Assembly (NCBI GenBank): GCA_023386955.1
Contig: JAEWIS010000039.1
Span: forward strand, 124,001 to 188,000
Origin: Bacillota bacterium
GTDB taxonomy: Bacteria > Bacillota > Bacilli > Paenibacillales > NBRC-103111
Direction of reading: 5' to 3'
Length of the DNA stretch: 64,000 nucleotides
Below the pieces are notes generated by a model, which saw only the letters and a list, made by a program, of their open reading frames with translations, made no database searches and was not told the origin of the DNA. The position numbers and the translations under genes are program-made. Below are positions 1-8,339 of this stretch, in pieces. Position 1 is the first letter of the stretch; each line of letters starts with the position of its first letter.

Positions 1-894
1 ATCCACCCGGGCAGCCAGCTCCAAAGCCAGCTTGAAGGCGTCCCGCTCCTCCGGATTGGGGGATTTGACAGTGCTGAATTGGGAATCCGGCAGCTCCTGC
101 TCCTTCACCACATGAACATGCTCAAAGCCGACAGCAGCCAAAGCGGCGCGTACCGGCAGGTTTCCGGTTCCATGAAGCGGTGTGTAGACAATGTGCAGCT
201 TGTCGCTCATGGCCTTCACAACCTCAGGACGCTGGCTGACGGCGGTAACCACCTGCAGGTAAGCGTCGTCCACTTCCTTGCCGATCCAGTGGAGCAGATT
301 CTGGGATTCGGCCGCAGCCCGGTCCAAACGTTTGATCTGGTTGAAGGAGAGGTCGCGGATTTCGCCGATTACCAGATCAGCCATATGGGGAACCAGTTGG
401 CCTCCGTCCGGTCCATACACCTTATAACCGTTGTATTCCGGCGGATTGTGGCTGGCGGTAATGACAATACCCGCGGAAGCCTTCAGATGGCGGACAGCAA
501 AGCTCAGCTCCGGCGTAGTCCGCAGGGATTCGAATACATAAGCGGTAATGCCGTTGCCGGCCAGAACCAGAGCGGCCTCCAGAGCGAACTCCGGAGATTG
601 GTTCCGGGAATCATAAGCAATCGCTACGGAGCGGGGCTCCGGCAATTCGTTAAGCAGGAACTGGGCCAAGCCTTGCGTAGCCCGTCCCACGGTATAAGCA
701 TTCATCCGGTTGGTACCGGCGCCGATCACACCGCGTAAGCCGCCAGTTCCAAATTCCAGGTCACGGTAAAAACGGTCCTCAATCTCCTTATCATTGCCTT
801 CCAATGAAAGAAGCTCCGCTTTTGTCGCTCCGTCGATGCCTGCGTCATTCAGCCATGCCCGATACTGCTGTTCAACCTTTGAATCCAGTGCCAT
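1..894 (-). CDS. pgcA: phosphoglucomutase/phosphomannomutase (5' part; C-terminus beyond window)
   Basis: Alpha-D-phosphohexomutase that interconverts hexose 1- and 6-phosphates, supplying glucose-1-phosphate for glycolipids and wall glycans. Only the first 298 codons are present; the gene runs off the left edge. FGTGGLRG lies near the N-terminus and the phosphoserine loop TASHNPPEYNGYK has its serine at about residue 148. The cut falls just before the expected DPDxDR metal loop. The ATG at 894 is preferred over the one at 900 because AGGAGG then sits 8 bases upstream. The family is usually about 570 residues. The symbol follows the B. subtilis homologue; phosphomannomutase activity cannot be separated from phosphoglucomutase by sequence alone. 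Confidence 0.9.
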   Translation of the reverse strand, partial: MALDSKVEQQYRAWLNDAGIDGATKAELLSLEGNDKEIEDRFYRDLEFGTGGLRGVIGAGTNRMNAYTVGRATQGLAQFLLNELPEPRSVAIAYDSRNQSPEFALEAALVLAGNGITAYVFESLRTTPELSFAVRHLKASAGIVITASHNPPEYNGYKVYGPDGGQLVPHMADLVIGEIRDLSFNQIKRLDRAAAESQNLLHWIGKEVDDAYLQVVTAVSQRPEVVKAMSDKLHIVYTPLHGTGNLPVRAALAAVGFEHVHVVKEQELPDSQFSTVKSPNPEERDAFKLALELAARVD

Positions 895-950
895 GTCCAT
901 CTCCTCCTCGAATCTATGTTTATTATGTATGAAATAAAAAGACGATGTTG

Positions 951-1391
951 TCAGCCGCCCTTGCCCGGATCGGTAATGGCGAACATAATTCCGCCTTCGG
1001 CCACGACCTTGCCTTCCACACTGGCAACAGCATGTCCTTTGCCTACAATACCCTTCATCCGGGTAATTTGAACCTCAAGCCGCAGGACATCCCCCGGATA
1101 AACCTGGCCGCGGAACCGGAATTCGTCGATACCGGCGAACATGGCCAACTTGCCTTGGTACTGCGGACATTTCAGAATAGCCACAGCGCCCACCTGAGCC
1201 AGCGCCTCCACAATCAGAACCCCCGGCATAACCGGGAACTCGGGAAAATGTCCGGCGAAAAACGGCTCATTCATGGAGACGTTCTTCAAGCCCACAGCAC
1301 TTTTGCCCTCGTCTACCTCCAGAATCCGGTCGATGAGCAGAAACGGATGGCGGTGAGGGATAATCTTCTGTATTTCCTTAATATCCATCAT
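951..1391 (-). CDS. fabZ: 3-hydroxyacyl-ACP dehydratase FabZ
   Basis: Cytoplasmic hot-dog-fold dehydratase of type II fatty acid synthesis, converting 3-hydroxyacyl-ACP to trans-2-enoyl-ACP. The 146-residue length is typical. Seen: [12 protein letters not shown] near the N-terminus and the catalytic His48 and Glu62 in [11 protein letters not shown] and VEALAQ. Reading upstream to 1439 is open, but the MMDIKE start at 1391 is chosen because AGGAGG lies 8 bases before it and homologues begin there. It is downstream of flhP and the EpuA-like gene, as in B. subtilis (ywpB). Confidence 0.95.
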   Translation of the reverse strand: MMDIKEIQKIIPHRHPFLLIDRILEVDEGKSAVGLKNVSMNEPFFAGHFPEFPVMPGVLIVEALAQVGAVAILKCPQYQGKLAMFAGIDEFRFRGQVYPGDVLRLEVQITRMKGIVGKGHAVASVEGKVVAEGGIMFAITDPGKGG

Positions 1392-1542
1392 GATAAAATC
1401 CTCCTCAACTGATATCCCACAACGTACGCGAATGTGCATAAATTCAATTGAAACGACTTACACTAGGAATGTCCCTTCATTCTCTGCAGGTTTGAGGGGT
1501 TCATATAAGAGAGCATATTTATAGGCCTTGTCCAATATGGGT

Positions 1543-2079
1543 CTAGAAATGTGCTCTTTTTCCTTTTACCTGGGGCAAACGCCCCGAACCGCGGATGGAG
1601 TATACATACATAATCGTCGTAAAAAAGGCAAACACCAATACTCCCCATAAATACCACACGGCGTACGGCCAGTCAAATATGATTGCCAGCACAGCCGCAT
1701 AGAGCAGGACGGTGGTCAGCTTGCCCAGCCCGTTGGCAGGGACAGGCTTTTTCCCGGTGAAATGGAAATACATGCCGCCGACAATCATACCCACATCCCG
1801 TACGAAAAAGACCACAGCCGCCGCCCAGGGGATCATCTTGGACAGCACCAAAGAAAGCATGACGGTAATCATCATTAATTTATCGGCCAGCGGGTCCAAT
1901 ACAGTACCCAATCCCGTAACCAGCCCACGCGACCTGGCAATATAGCCGTCCAGCACATCGGTCAGCCCGGCTGCCAGCAGGATTAGAAAGGCCAGCCTTA
2001 TGTGGCCCTGCCAAAAAACGGCCGCATACAGCGGAATCATCGCCAGACGGAGGACCGAAAGTGCATTGGGAAGATTCAT
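1543..2079 (-). CDS. CDP-alcohol phosphatidyltransferase family membrane protein (PgsA-like)
   Basis: Integral membrane enzyme that transfers a phosphatidyl group from CDP-diacylglycerol to an alcohol. The whole CDP-alcohol signature is visible: D41xxD44G45xxAR...G...D62xxxD66, followed by several hydrophobic helices. The start at 2079 (MNLPNALSVLRL) is chosen because this is the usual N-terminus of PgsA-type proteins and GGAGG precedes it. The 178 residues fit the family. Substrate is not readable: phosphatidylglycerophosphate synthase is likely, but Paenibacilli carry paralogues and this one sits outside the usual pgsA-cinA-recA context, so no symbol is given. Confidence 0.85.
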   Translation of the reverse strand: MNLPNALSVLRLAMIPLYAAVFWQGHIRLAFLILLAAGLTDVLDGYIARSRGLVTGLGTVLDPLADKLMMITVMLSLVLSKMIPWAAAVVFFVRDVGMIVGGMYFHFTGKKPVPANGLGKLTTVLLYAAVLAIIFDWPYAVWYLWGVLVFAFFTTIMYVYSIRGSGRLPQVKGKRAHF

Positions 2080-2193
2080 TTTTATCCGCTCCTCCACAAA
2101 GTTCCACATCCCTAACATTATACCGTCCCGCAGGAAAAAATAAAACTCCCCGAAGGGAGTTTGTACCAGAACGCCAGGGTCAGAAAACACACC

Positions 2194-2475
2194 CTAGGTT
2201 TCTGCAAATATGAGATCAAACATATGCTTCCACGTATTCCATTCCAACACATCGGAAAATGGCTTGTCCCCCAGCACCACGTATCCGGCCGACATGCCGG
2301 CAAAAAGAGCCAGCACACACACCAGCGGAACAATGGCATGCCGGAGAATCGGCCACCCGTACCGCCGCCATCCCCGCCCGAAGGAGCTTCCCTTCTTTTT
2401 GACAGGCTTGGACTGCGGGGTTGCTGCTTTCTTATCCATTGCCACTGGAGCGCCACTTCCTCCTGTTTGTTTCAT
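2194..2475 (-). CDS. EpuA-like small membrane protein ('RNA polymerase subunit beta' family)
   Basis: 93-residue protein with a basic, low-complexity N-terminus (KKAATPQSKPVKKKG), one membrane helix (about residues 44-68, IVPLVCVLALFAGMSAGYVV) and a short C-terminal tail ending in WNTWKHMFDLIF. This layout matches the EpuA family, often mis-annotated as DNA-directed RNA polymerase subunit beta, commonly encoded just after flhP and mbl in Bacillales. Role unknown; it has no polymerase features. Start is uncertain: the ATG at 2475 has a weak AAGG, and an AGGAGG lies inside the frame before a GTG at codon 11. Confidence 0.7.
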   Translation of the reverse strand: MKQTGGSGAPVAMDKKAATPQSKPVKKKGSSFGRGWRRYGWPILRHAIVPLVCVLALFAGMSAGYVVLGDKPFSDVLEWNTWKHMFDLIFAET

Positions 2476-2510
2476 GCAGCCTTGACCTTCATAAAAGCCT
2501 GCTGCTTGGT

Positions 2511-3407
2511 TCAGCCGCGCAGATTATTGGCCAGACTCATCATCGTATCTGCCGATGTTAATGCCCGGGAGCCCAACTGGAAGGCACGCTGCACCATCAT
2601 CAACTCGGTCATCTCATCTGCCAAATTAACATTAGACTGCTCCAGGAAACCTTGCTTGACACTGATCGGCTTATCCAGACCCGTTTCCTGGGCGATAGGC
2701 CGCACGATGGCAGCCAGCTCCTGGGGATTGGCAGCGATACCCTCCGGTACTGTAAAGAGATTATCCCCTACCTGCTGCAGGAACTGCGGACGGAGAACCC
2801 GTACCAGCCCGATTCTGCCCTGCTCTACCGCATTCTCCTCCGGGTTGGAGCCGCTGTATGACCATACGGTGCCGTCAGCATCCACTCTAATCTTGTCCCC
2901 TTCGGGAATCGCAATGGGGTTGTCATTCTGGTCCAGAAGCAGATGCCCCTCCTGATTCGCCAAATAGAGGTTTTCCGTAGCCGTCATTCCCGCCGCTGCG
3001 GCTTGGGTATCGTCCAGCCTGGTCAGCTGGAAACTGCCGTCGCGGGTGTACAAAATATTGGCTGGCTGAGCCGGATCACCATCAGGTACCCGGACTCTAA
3101 ACAGGCCGTCACCCTCAATGCCTAAATCGGTGGGGACTCCCGTATCCTTCAAGGTGCCCTGTTGGAAGTTGGTGGACACCTGGGACAGCTTAGCGCCCCA
3201 GCCCTGATTGAACCCAAGAGGAGTCAGACGCCCTTCCTTGCGGAAGCTCTGAGGCTGCTCCTTGACATTGTTCAGGATGTCCTCGAAGGTGGCTTCCTTG
3301 CGCTTAAACCCCGTCGTATTCAGGTTCGCCATATTGTTAGCCAGAATATCCAGCTTCTGCTGCATGCCGTTCATGGATACCATGGCATTAATCATAGAGT
3401 GATTCAT
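2511..3407 (-). CDS. flhP: flagellar hook-basal body protein FlhP
   Basis: FlgG/FlgE-family rod or hook protein of 298 residues, paralogous to the neighbouring flhO. Seen: N-terminal rod motif region (MVSMNGMQQKLDILANNMAN, then LNTTGFKR) and the C-terminal helix region with SNVNLADEMTELM and VQRAFQ; both ends form the coiled core of the axial structure. It lies immediately downstream of flhO with 24 bases between them, on the same strand as mbl, matching the B. subtilis mbl-flhO-flhP order. Exported by the flagellar type III apparatus, so no signal peptide is expected. Confidence 0.93.
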   Translation of the reverse strand: MNHSMINAMVSMNGMQQKLDILANNMANLNTTGFKRKEATFEDILNNVKEQPQSFRKEGRLTPLGFNQGWGAKLSQVSTNFQQGTLKDTGVPTDLGIEGDGLFRVRVPDGDPAQPANILYTRDGSFQLTRLDDTQAAAAGMTATENLYLANQEGHLLLDQNDNPIAIPEGDKIRVDADGTVWSYSGSNPEENAVEQGRIGLVRVLRPQFLQQVGDNLFTVPEGIAANPQELAAIVRPIAQETGLDKPISVKQGFLEQSNVNLADEMTELMMVQRAFQLGSRALTSADTMMSLANNLRG

Positions 3408-3431
3408 GTTCGGTCCTCCCCTCCGGCCCTA

Positions 3432-4343
3432 TCAGACGCGGCCAACCTCATTAACCGCCTTCTCCAGGCTTTTATCGTAAAACTGGACCATCTTCTGGTT
3501 GGATTCATATGCCCGCGCTGCAGCCATCATATCCACAACGGATTGGGTAGGATCTACATTGGAGCGCTCCAGATAACCTTGATGGAGCTGCACCTGCTCG
3601 TCCATCACCGCTTGGGTCACGCCATCCTCGTCTTCCTCATTCACCCGGTATACACCGTTGCCCTCCCGGATCATCCGGTTGGGATTCTCCACCCGGGATA
3701 TCAGAAGCGATTTGGCAGCACCGGCATTATCCGTCAGCGGCAGGCCGTTCACCGCATCCAGCAGCTGGCCGTTGGCGAGAATCTTCACATTGCCGATGGG
3801 CTGGCCATTGGCATCCTGCAGGGTAATTGGCTGGCCGTCCAGACCCAGCACACGGTAACCCTCCGGGGTGATCAGCTGGGCATTCTCATTCACCGTCAGC
3901 TTCCCGTTGCGGGAATAGCGGCGTTCGCCGGCTTCATTCTCCACCGTCAGGAACGCCTGGGGCTGGAAGGTTTTCTCCCCTTCGGGAGATACGTACTTGC
4001 CGGACTTGTCAAAGGGAGGCAGATTCGCGCCGTTCACATCCCGGAGGATGTTGGACACCAACGCCACATCCAGGGAATTTCCCGTCTCCTGCAGGTCGCC
4101 CTGCAGATAGATGGACAGATCCTCCTCCGCCAACACACCGGTATTGATCAGACCGAGACGTTTCACGGGTTGGCTTGTCCCGGGATCCATGGCAGAGATC
4201 AGCACCTCGGGAAAAGACCGGGATACCGCACTGCCCTGCTTAAAGCCGGGTGTATTGATATTGGAAATATTATTGGTAATGGTATCATGCTTGCGCTGCT
4301 GGGTAATCATGCCGGCCACCGCAGTATACATGCCTCTTAACAT
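3432..4343 (-). CDS. flhO: flagellar hook-basal body protein FlhO
   Basis: 303-residue FlgG/FlgE-family protein. The N-terminus has MLRGMYTAVAGMITQQRKHD and the characteristic NNISNINTPGFKQG; the C-terminus has LERSNVDPTQSVVDMMAAAR and ends in a predicted helix. These terminal regions are the polymerising domains of rod/hook proteins. It is the first of the flhO-flhP pair downstream of mbl. FlhO and FlhP are the distal rod-type proteins in Bacillus; assigning O versus P rests on gene order and the N-terminal sequences. Confidence 0.93.
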   Translation of the reverse strand: MLRGMYTAVAGMITQQRKHDTITNNISNINTPGFKQGSAVSRSFPEVLISAMDPGTSQPVKRLGLINTGVLAEEDLSIYLQGDLQETGNSLDVALVSNILRDVNGANLPPFDKSGKYVSPEGEKTFQPQAFLTVENEAGERRYSRNGKLTVNENAQLITPEGYRVLGLDGQPITLQDANGQPIGNVKILANGQLLDAVNGLPLTDNAGAAKSLLISRVENPNRMIREGNGVYRVNEEDEDGVTQAVMDEQVQLHQGYLERSNVDPTQSVVDMMAAARAYESNQKMVQFYDKSLEKAVNEVGRV

Positions 4344-4392
4344 GACGGACTATCCCTCCCGATCACTCATACTAGACATATATATCGGCAGA

Positions 4393-5391
4393 TCAATACT
4401 TTCTTTTAATAACCTTGTCCAGGTTGTCCAGCATAATGCCGGTCCCCTTAACCACACAGTGCATCGGATCCTCTGCCACCAGCACGGGAACCTTAAGCTC
4501 TTCAGCCAGAAGCATGTCCAATCCGTGAAGCAAAGCGCCGCCGCCGGTGAGAATAACCCCGCGGTCGATAATATCCGCCGACAGCTCCGGAGGAGTGCGC
4601 TCCAGCACCGACTTGGCCGAGGTCACAATGGCGGACACCGGCTCCCAGAGGGCTTCGCGGATTTCATTGGAGTTGATGGTGATGGTCAGCGGAAGTCCGG
4701 TTACCATATCCCGTCCCCGGATATCCATCTCTTCATAGCGGTCATCGCCGAACACCGTGGCAATGCGCACCTTGATATCCTCTGAGGTGCGTTCTCCGAT
4801 AAGCAGCTTATACTTGTTCTTGATGTACTTCATGATCGCGTTATCGAACTTGTCCCCTGCGATCTTAATAGAAGAGGAGGTTACAATGTCGCCCATGGAA
4901 AGCACGGCAACATCCGTAGTTCCTCCGCCAATGTCCACGACCATATTGCCGTAAGGCTGGAAAATATCCATCCCGGCGCCAATTGCCGCAGCCTTCGGTT
5001 CCTCTTCCATATACACTTCTCTGGCCCCGCTGCGTTCAGCCGCTTCGCGGATGGCCTTCTGCTCCACGGATGTAATATTCGTCGGTGCACAAATAAGAAT
5101 CCGCGGGTGGCTGTACCACTGCTTGCCGCCGATTCTTGCTATAAAATGCTTGAGCATCTTCTCTGTGATCTCAAAGTCTGCAATTACGCCATCCTTGAGA
5201 GGGCGAATAGCCACAATGTTGCCGGGTGTGCGGCCTACCATCTTCCTCGCGTCTTCGCCAACGGCCAGGACATTCTTCGTATCGCTTTCAATGGCCACTA
5301 CCGAAGGCTCGTCGAGAACCACGCCGCGCCCCTTAACATGAATCAGGACATTCGCCGTCCCAAGGTCAATTCCAATATCCTTGCTGAACAT
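4393..5391 (-). CDS. mbl: MreB-like actin Mbl
   Basis: Bacterial actin homologue that organises lateral wall synthesis under the membrane. 332 residues. Seen: phosphate-1 DIGIDLGTANVLI, phosphate-2 VVDIGGGTTDVAV, and the adenosine-binding GVILTGGGALL. Identity as Mbl rather than MreB or MreBH rests on context (spoIIID upstream, flhO-flhP downstream), which is the conserved mbl locus in Bacillales. AGGAGG lies 11 bases before the ATG. The 170 bases separating it from spoIIID probably hold its promoter; I could not pick a convincing pair of boxes. Confidence 0.94.
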   Translation of the reverse strand: MFSKDIGIDLGTANVLIHVKGRGVVLDEPSVVAIESDTKNVLAVGEDARKMVGRTPGNIVAIRPLKDGVIADFEITEKMLKHFIARIGGKQWYSHPRILICAPTNITSVEQKAIREAAERSGAREVYMEEEPKAAAIGAGMDIFQPYGNMVVDIGGGTTDVAVLSMGDIVTSSSIKIAGDKFDNAIMKYIKNKYKLLIGERTSEDIKVRIATVFGDDRYEEMDIRGRDMVTGLPLTITINSNEIREALWEPVSAIVTSAKSVLERTPPELSADIIDRGVILTGGGALLHGLDMLLAEELKVPVLVAEDPMHCVVKGTGIMLDNLDKVIKRKY

Positions 5392-5561
5392 GTTACACGT
5401 ATCCTCCTAAACCAACCGTCCGTCCCCACAAAAAAGACCGGTGCTTCAAATGTAAACAGGCTAGGGATATATTTCGACATCAAAACGGAATATCCTTTTT
5501 CATTAGAGGAAAAGTTTTGTCGGGTGGGGAGGGGGCGATCAGCTTATGCTTGCGGTATGCC

Positions 5562-5852
5562 CTAAGATTTAGCCGATACCAGCTGCTCCGGAGTCCGGGT
5601 ATGCCGGGTCTTCTTGTATTTGACCTTGGTGGCTTCGCCGCCCCTCAGATGCCGGATGGACTTGTGGTAGTCCAGAATCGTCTTCACCTGATTGGCCAGC
5701 TCAGGATTAATCTCCGGAAGCCGCTCTGTCAAATCCTTATGGACCGTACTTTTGGACACACCGAATTCCTTCGCTATGGTGCGGACGGTACTGCGGGATT
5801 CCACAATGCTCCGGCCGATCTTGATGGTCCTCTCCTTGATGTAATCGTGCAC
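5562..5852 (-). CDS. spoIIID: sporulation transcription factor SpoIIID
   Basis: Small mother-cell DNA-binding protein that activates and represses sigma-E genes and leads to sigma-K expression. 96 residues; the helix-turn-helix TVRTIAKEFGVSKSTVHKDL is at about residues 23-42, followed by a basic C-terminal region (KVKYKKTRHTR) that adds DNA contacts in the B. subtilis protein. Starts with a GTG (MHDYIKER) after AGGAGGCGAGGGGC. It sits between spoIIQ and mbl as in B. subtilis. A sigma-E-like promoter is visible upstream (separate entry). Confidence 0.96.
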   Translation of the reverse strand: MHDYIKERTIKIGRSIVESRSTVRTIAKEFGVSKSTVHKDLTERLPEINPELANQVKTILDYHKSIRHLRGGEATKVKYKKTRHTRTPEQLVSAKS

Positions 5853-5887
5853 GCCCCTCGCCTCCTGTGCTCGAGATAGTTTGGTAC

Positions 5888-5915
5888 ATTATATGAGGAG
5901 GGAGTCCATATATGC
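5888..5915 (-). promoter_or_regulatory. sigma-E-like promoter of spoIIID
   Basis: Reading the minus strand, CATATAAT (5888-5895) resembles the sigma-E -10 consensus CATACANT and GCATATATG (5907-5915) resembles its -35 ATA-rich box. The pair sits 36 bases upstream of the spoIIID start. B. subtilis spoIIID is known to be sigma-E dependent. Inferred from sequence only. Confidence 0.5.
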
Positions 5916-5968
5916 GTTGTTTCCTGCGCAACTTGAGCCAAACCCCACAAAAAGCAGGGCGGAACATG

Positions 5969-5991
5969 AAAAAGCAGGGGAAATCCCCTGC
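5969..5991 (-). terminator. intrinsic terminator after spoIIQ
   Basis: On the minus strand a perfect 7-bp stem GCAGGGG-ATTT-CCCCTGC is followed by TTTTT, 32 bases after the spoIIQ stop. It separates spoIIQ from spoIIID. Confidence 0.85.
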
Positions 5992-6022
5992 CTTTCGTCT
6001 ATGCAGTTGGCTTTAGGCCCGT

Positions 6023-6937
6023 TTACTTCTTGGTTGCTGCATCGGAGGTTTGGGTGCTGGCTCCGGTTGCCTGTCCTTCTGTGCCACCGGTTTGGACCGA
6101 AGCTCCGGCAGCGCCGGTTTTGGCGGCTGCATCTGCAGTGCCGGTTGTTGTGGTTCCAGTTGTTGTGGTTCCAGTTGTTGTATTTCCGGTTGTGCCTGTG
6201 CTGGCTGTAGCGCCAGCCGGATTCAGAAACTGCTCCGGATTCACGGATGCACCGCTGGCGCCTTGGCGGACCTCAAAGTGAAGATGGGTGCCGTGATCCT
6301 TCTCCAGCTCATTACGGCCTGCTTTGGCGATGACATCGCCCTTTTTCACGTCTACGCCCTTTTGCACATTGACGCTGGCCAAGCTTTGGTACACGGTGAC
6401 CAGACCGTTCGGGTGGGTGATTTCCACCTGATAGCCCACCAGCGGATTTTTTTCCACCAGGGAAACCTTGCCGCTTAATGCAGCCAGCACCTCAAATTCC
6501 TTGTCATCCTGACGGGCCAGATCCATACCCAGATGCGGGGTGAAGGTGTCGCCGTATTCCACCAGAGCAGCTTGCTTGATGTTGTCGGCAGCCTTTTCCT
6601 CATAGAAGGACATGATCTGCTCTACTTCGCCGCGGTCCTTCACCGGCCACTGCATAGTTTCCACAGGTGCGGCCACCGGAACGGCTTCCTGGCCGGGGTT
6701 CATCACGGTTTCGGTAACCGATTGTTTACCTCCAGCATCCTTCACTGAGCCGCCGCTGCCCTGATAGACCCATACCAAGGTTAGAATAAGGGCGGCTGCT
6801 GCCATGTACACGGCGGGGAATACCCACTTCTTGCTAAACAGTCTTCTCCAGGAAAATGCGGTTGCCTCCGCAGGAACTGCCTCTTGGGATTCGCGGGTTC
6901 CTTTGGCTTCTTGCTCGTTCTTCTTTTGATTATCCAT
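6023..6937 (-). CDS. spoIIQ: forespore engulfment protein SpoIIQ (M23 peptidase fold)
   Basis: Forespore membrane protein that pairs with mother-cell SpoIIIAH across the septum during engulfment. 304 residues: a cytoplasmic N-terminus, one membrane helix (about 39-59), an M23/LytM domain (about 125-230) and a Ser/Thr/Gly/Ala-rich low-complexity tail (about 240-304, TTTTGTTTTGT type). The metal site looks complete: H135xxxD139 (HLGMD) and H218xH220 (HLHFE). This differs from the degenerate site described for B. subtilis SpoIIQ. A sigma-F-type promoter precedes it, with GAGGTG as ribosome binding site. Confidence 0.93.
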   Translation of the reverse strand: MDNQKKNEQEAKGTRESQEAVPAEATAFSWRRLFSKKWVFPAVYMAAAALILTLVWVYQGSGGSVKDAGGKQSVTETVMNPGQEAVPVAAPVETMQWPVKDRGEVEQIMSFYEEKAADNIKQAALVEYGDTFTPHLGMDLARQDDKEFEVLAALSGKVSLVEKNPLVGYQVEITHPNGLVTVYQSLASVNVQKGVDVKKGDVIAKAGRNELEKDHGTHLHFEVRQGASGASVNPEQFLNPAGATASTGTTGNTTTGTTTTGTTTTGTADAAAKTGAAGASVQTGGTEGQATGASTQTSDAATKK

Positions 6938-6957
6938 GTTTATATCACCTCATCAAC

Positions 6958-6986
6958 CAGTGTTGCCAGATAGAATCGGTTTATAC
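6958..6986 (-). promoter_or_regulatory. sigma-F-like promoter of spoIIQ
   Basis: On the minus strand GTATA (6982-6986) and GGCAACACTG (6958-6967) are separated by 14 bases. The second box fits the forespore sigma-F -10 consensus GGNRANANTR at every fixed position. spoIIQ is a known sigma-F gene in B. subtilis. The start codon follows 20 bases further on. Confidence 0.6.
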
Positions 6987-7034
6987 GCGAGGTGATAGAT
7001 TTTTTGTTTTAGATTTTAGTAGGACTGTTACGGT

Positions 7035-8084
7035 CTAGCTTTTGGGATAACCTGCACTGCTGATACTCACACCTTTATAGTAATAACGGATAATCTCTTC
7101 TGCGCTTTTGCCTTCCTTGGCCATGCCGTTGGCGCCCCACTGGCTCATGCCCACCCCGTGTCCGTAGCCGTAGGTGGTAATCTTCACTTCACCGCCCGAT
7201 AGCTTCCATTCAAATTGGGAGGAATTGAGGCCCAGCTTCTCCCGGACCTCACGTCCGGTGAAGGACTTGCCGCCGATGCTGATTTTTCCGATGCGGTGCC
7301 CTTCCGTAGTGGAGATCACCTTGCTGCCGGTGACACCGGCCGATGCCGTTACCATACCGCTTAAGCCCAGCTTTTTCAGAAAATCCTTGTAGCTTACACT
7401 CACGGTTTCCTTGAAACGGGGTGATAGCTTGGCATCCCAGGGAGAGGGCACGCTCCGCAGATAAGGAACCTTGTCTCCCCAATAGTCTTCGGAGTTTTCG
7501 GTATAGCCGTTGCTGGTAGAAAAGAAGACTGCATTGATCGGCTTCCCGTCATAGAGGATAACCCGGCCCTCCGTTTCCAGCACGGCACGGTTCAGCTTCT
7601 CCCAATTGGCCGTGGCGGCAGATCCGCTCCACTTGCCGTTCAACTGCTCCTGGGTCAAATAAGCCTGATGGGCCACCGTATCCGTAACGACGGCACCTTG
7701 AAGGGGAACCTGGCTGGTGTCATTGTCCTGCAGGCGCCGGACAATGTAGGTCCGGGCGGCCAGTGCCTGGGCCTTCAACGCCTCCAACTCAAAATCCACC
7801 GGCATTTCCGCGGCAATTACCCCGCGTACATAGGCCTCTATGGGGACTTTATCGATTCTTTTCTCCCGGGAAAGATACACCGGCACCAGCGGCAGCGAAG
7901 CTTCAATGGACTGGGTGTTGGCCAGAACAGCGGCTGCAGGCTGCCCGTTCTCCGGCGGGGCAGTCTGGCTCTTGGGGGAATCCGGCACTAATGCATGGAT
8001 GGTAAGCGTCAGCAGGAATGCCCCTGCAAGACTTGCGGCCATCCAGAGAGGGACATGTCTCTTGATGTGGTTCGTGAGATTCAT
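7035..8084 (-). CDS. spoIID: stage II sporulation lytic transglycosylase SpoIID
   Basis: Mother-cell membrane enzyme of the SpoIID-SpoIIM-SpoIIP engulfment machine that cuts denuded peptidoglycan glycan strands. 349 residues with an N-terminal membrane anchor (about 12-33) and the SpoIID domain. Glu93 in IAAEMPVDFE corresponds to the catalytic Glu88 of B. subtilis; KAQALAARTY and GYGHGVGMSQWGA are further family signatures. The start at 8084 is preferred over an upstream start at 8120 because AAAGGAG lies directly before it and homologues begin with the anchor. It is followed by spoIIQ. Confidence 0.95.
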   Translation of the reverse strand: MNLTNHIKRHVPLWMAASLAGAFLLTLTIHALVPDSPKSQTAPPENGQPAAAVLANTQSIEASLPLVPVYLSREKRIDKVPIEAYVRGVIAAEMPVDFELEALKAQALAARTYIVRRLQDNDTSQVPLQGAVVTDTVAHQAYLTQEQLNGKWSGSAATANWEKLNRAVLETEGRVILYDGKPINAVFFSTSNGYTENSEDYWGDKVPYLRSVPSPWDAKLSPRFKETVSVSYKDFLKKLGLSGMVTASAGVTGSKVISTTEGHRIGKISIGGKSFTGREVREKLGLNSSQFEWKLSGGEVKITTYGYGHGVGMSQWGANGMAKEGKSAEEIIRYYYKGVSISSAGYPKS

Positions 8085-8278
8085 AGCGGGCTCCTTTGGT
8101 TCCAAGGAGAACTGCGGCAAAAATAGACGGGCTCATTTCTCTCGCAGCTCCCATGTAGTAGGATGAATAGGTTGTTATCTATCCTATGAGCCCGCTCCTT
8201 TTGATAGAACCCCTTGGTTGTTCCGTTTGCTAGGGCGTGTTAGGCCGTATTTGCAAACACGTACTGGCCTCCAGCTGC

Positions 8279-8328
8279 AAAAAAAGAGCATGCCCCGTGC
8301 AGCTTTATGCTGCCGGACATGCTCCTTT
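8279..8328 (-). terminator. intrinsic terminator after murA
   Basis: On the minus strand GAGCATGTCCGGCAGC, a short loop, then GCTGCACGGGGCATGCTC is followed by seven T. It lies 12 bases beyond the murA stop. The rest of the interval up to spoIID (8085-8278) shows no gene; a spoIID promoter is expected there but I could not choose boxes with confidence. Confidence 0.85.
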
Positions 8329-8339
8329 TAACGTATGTT

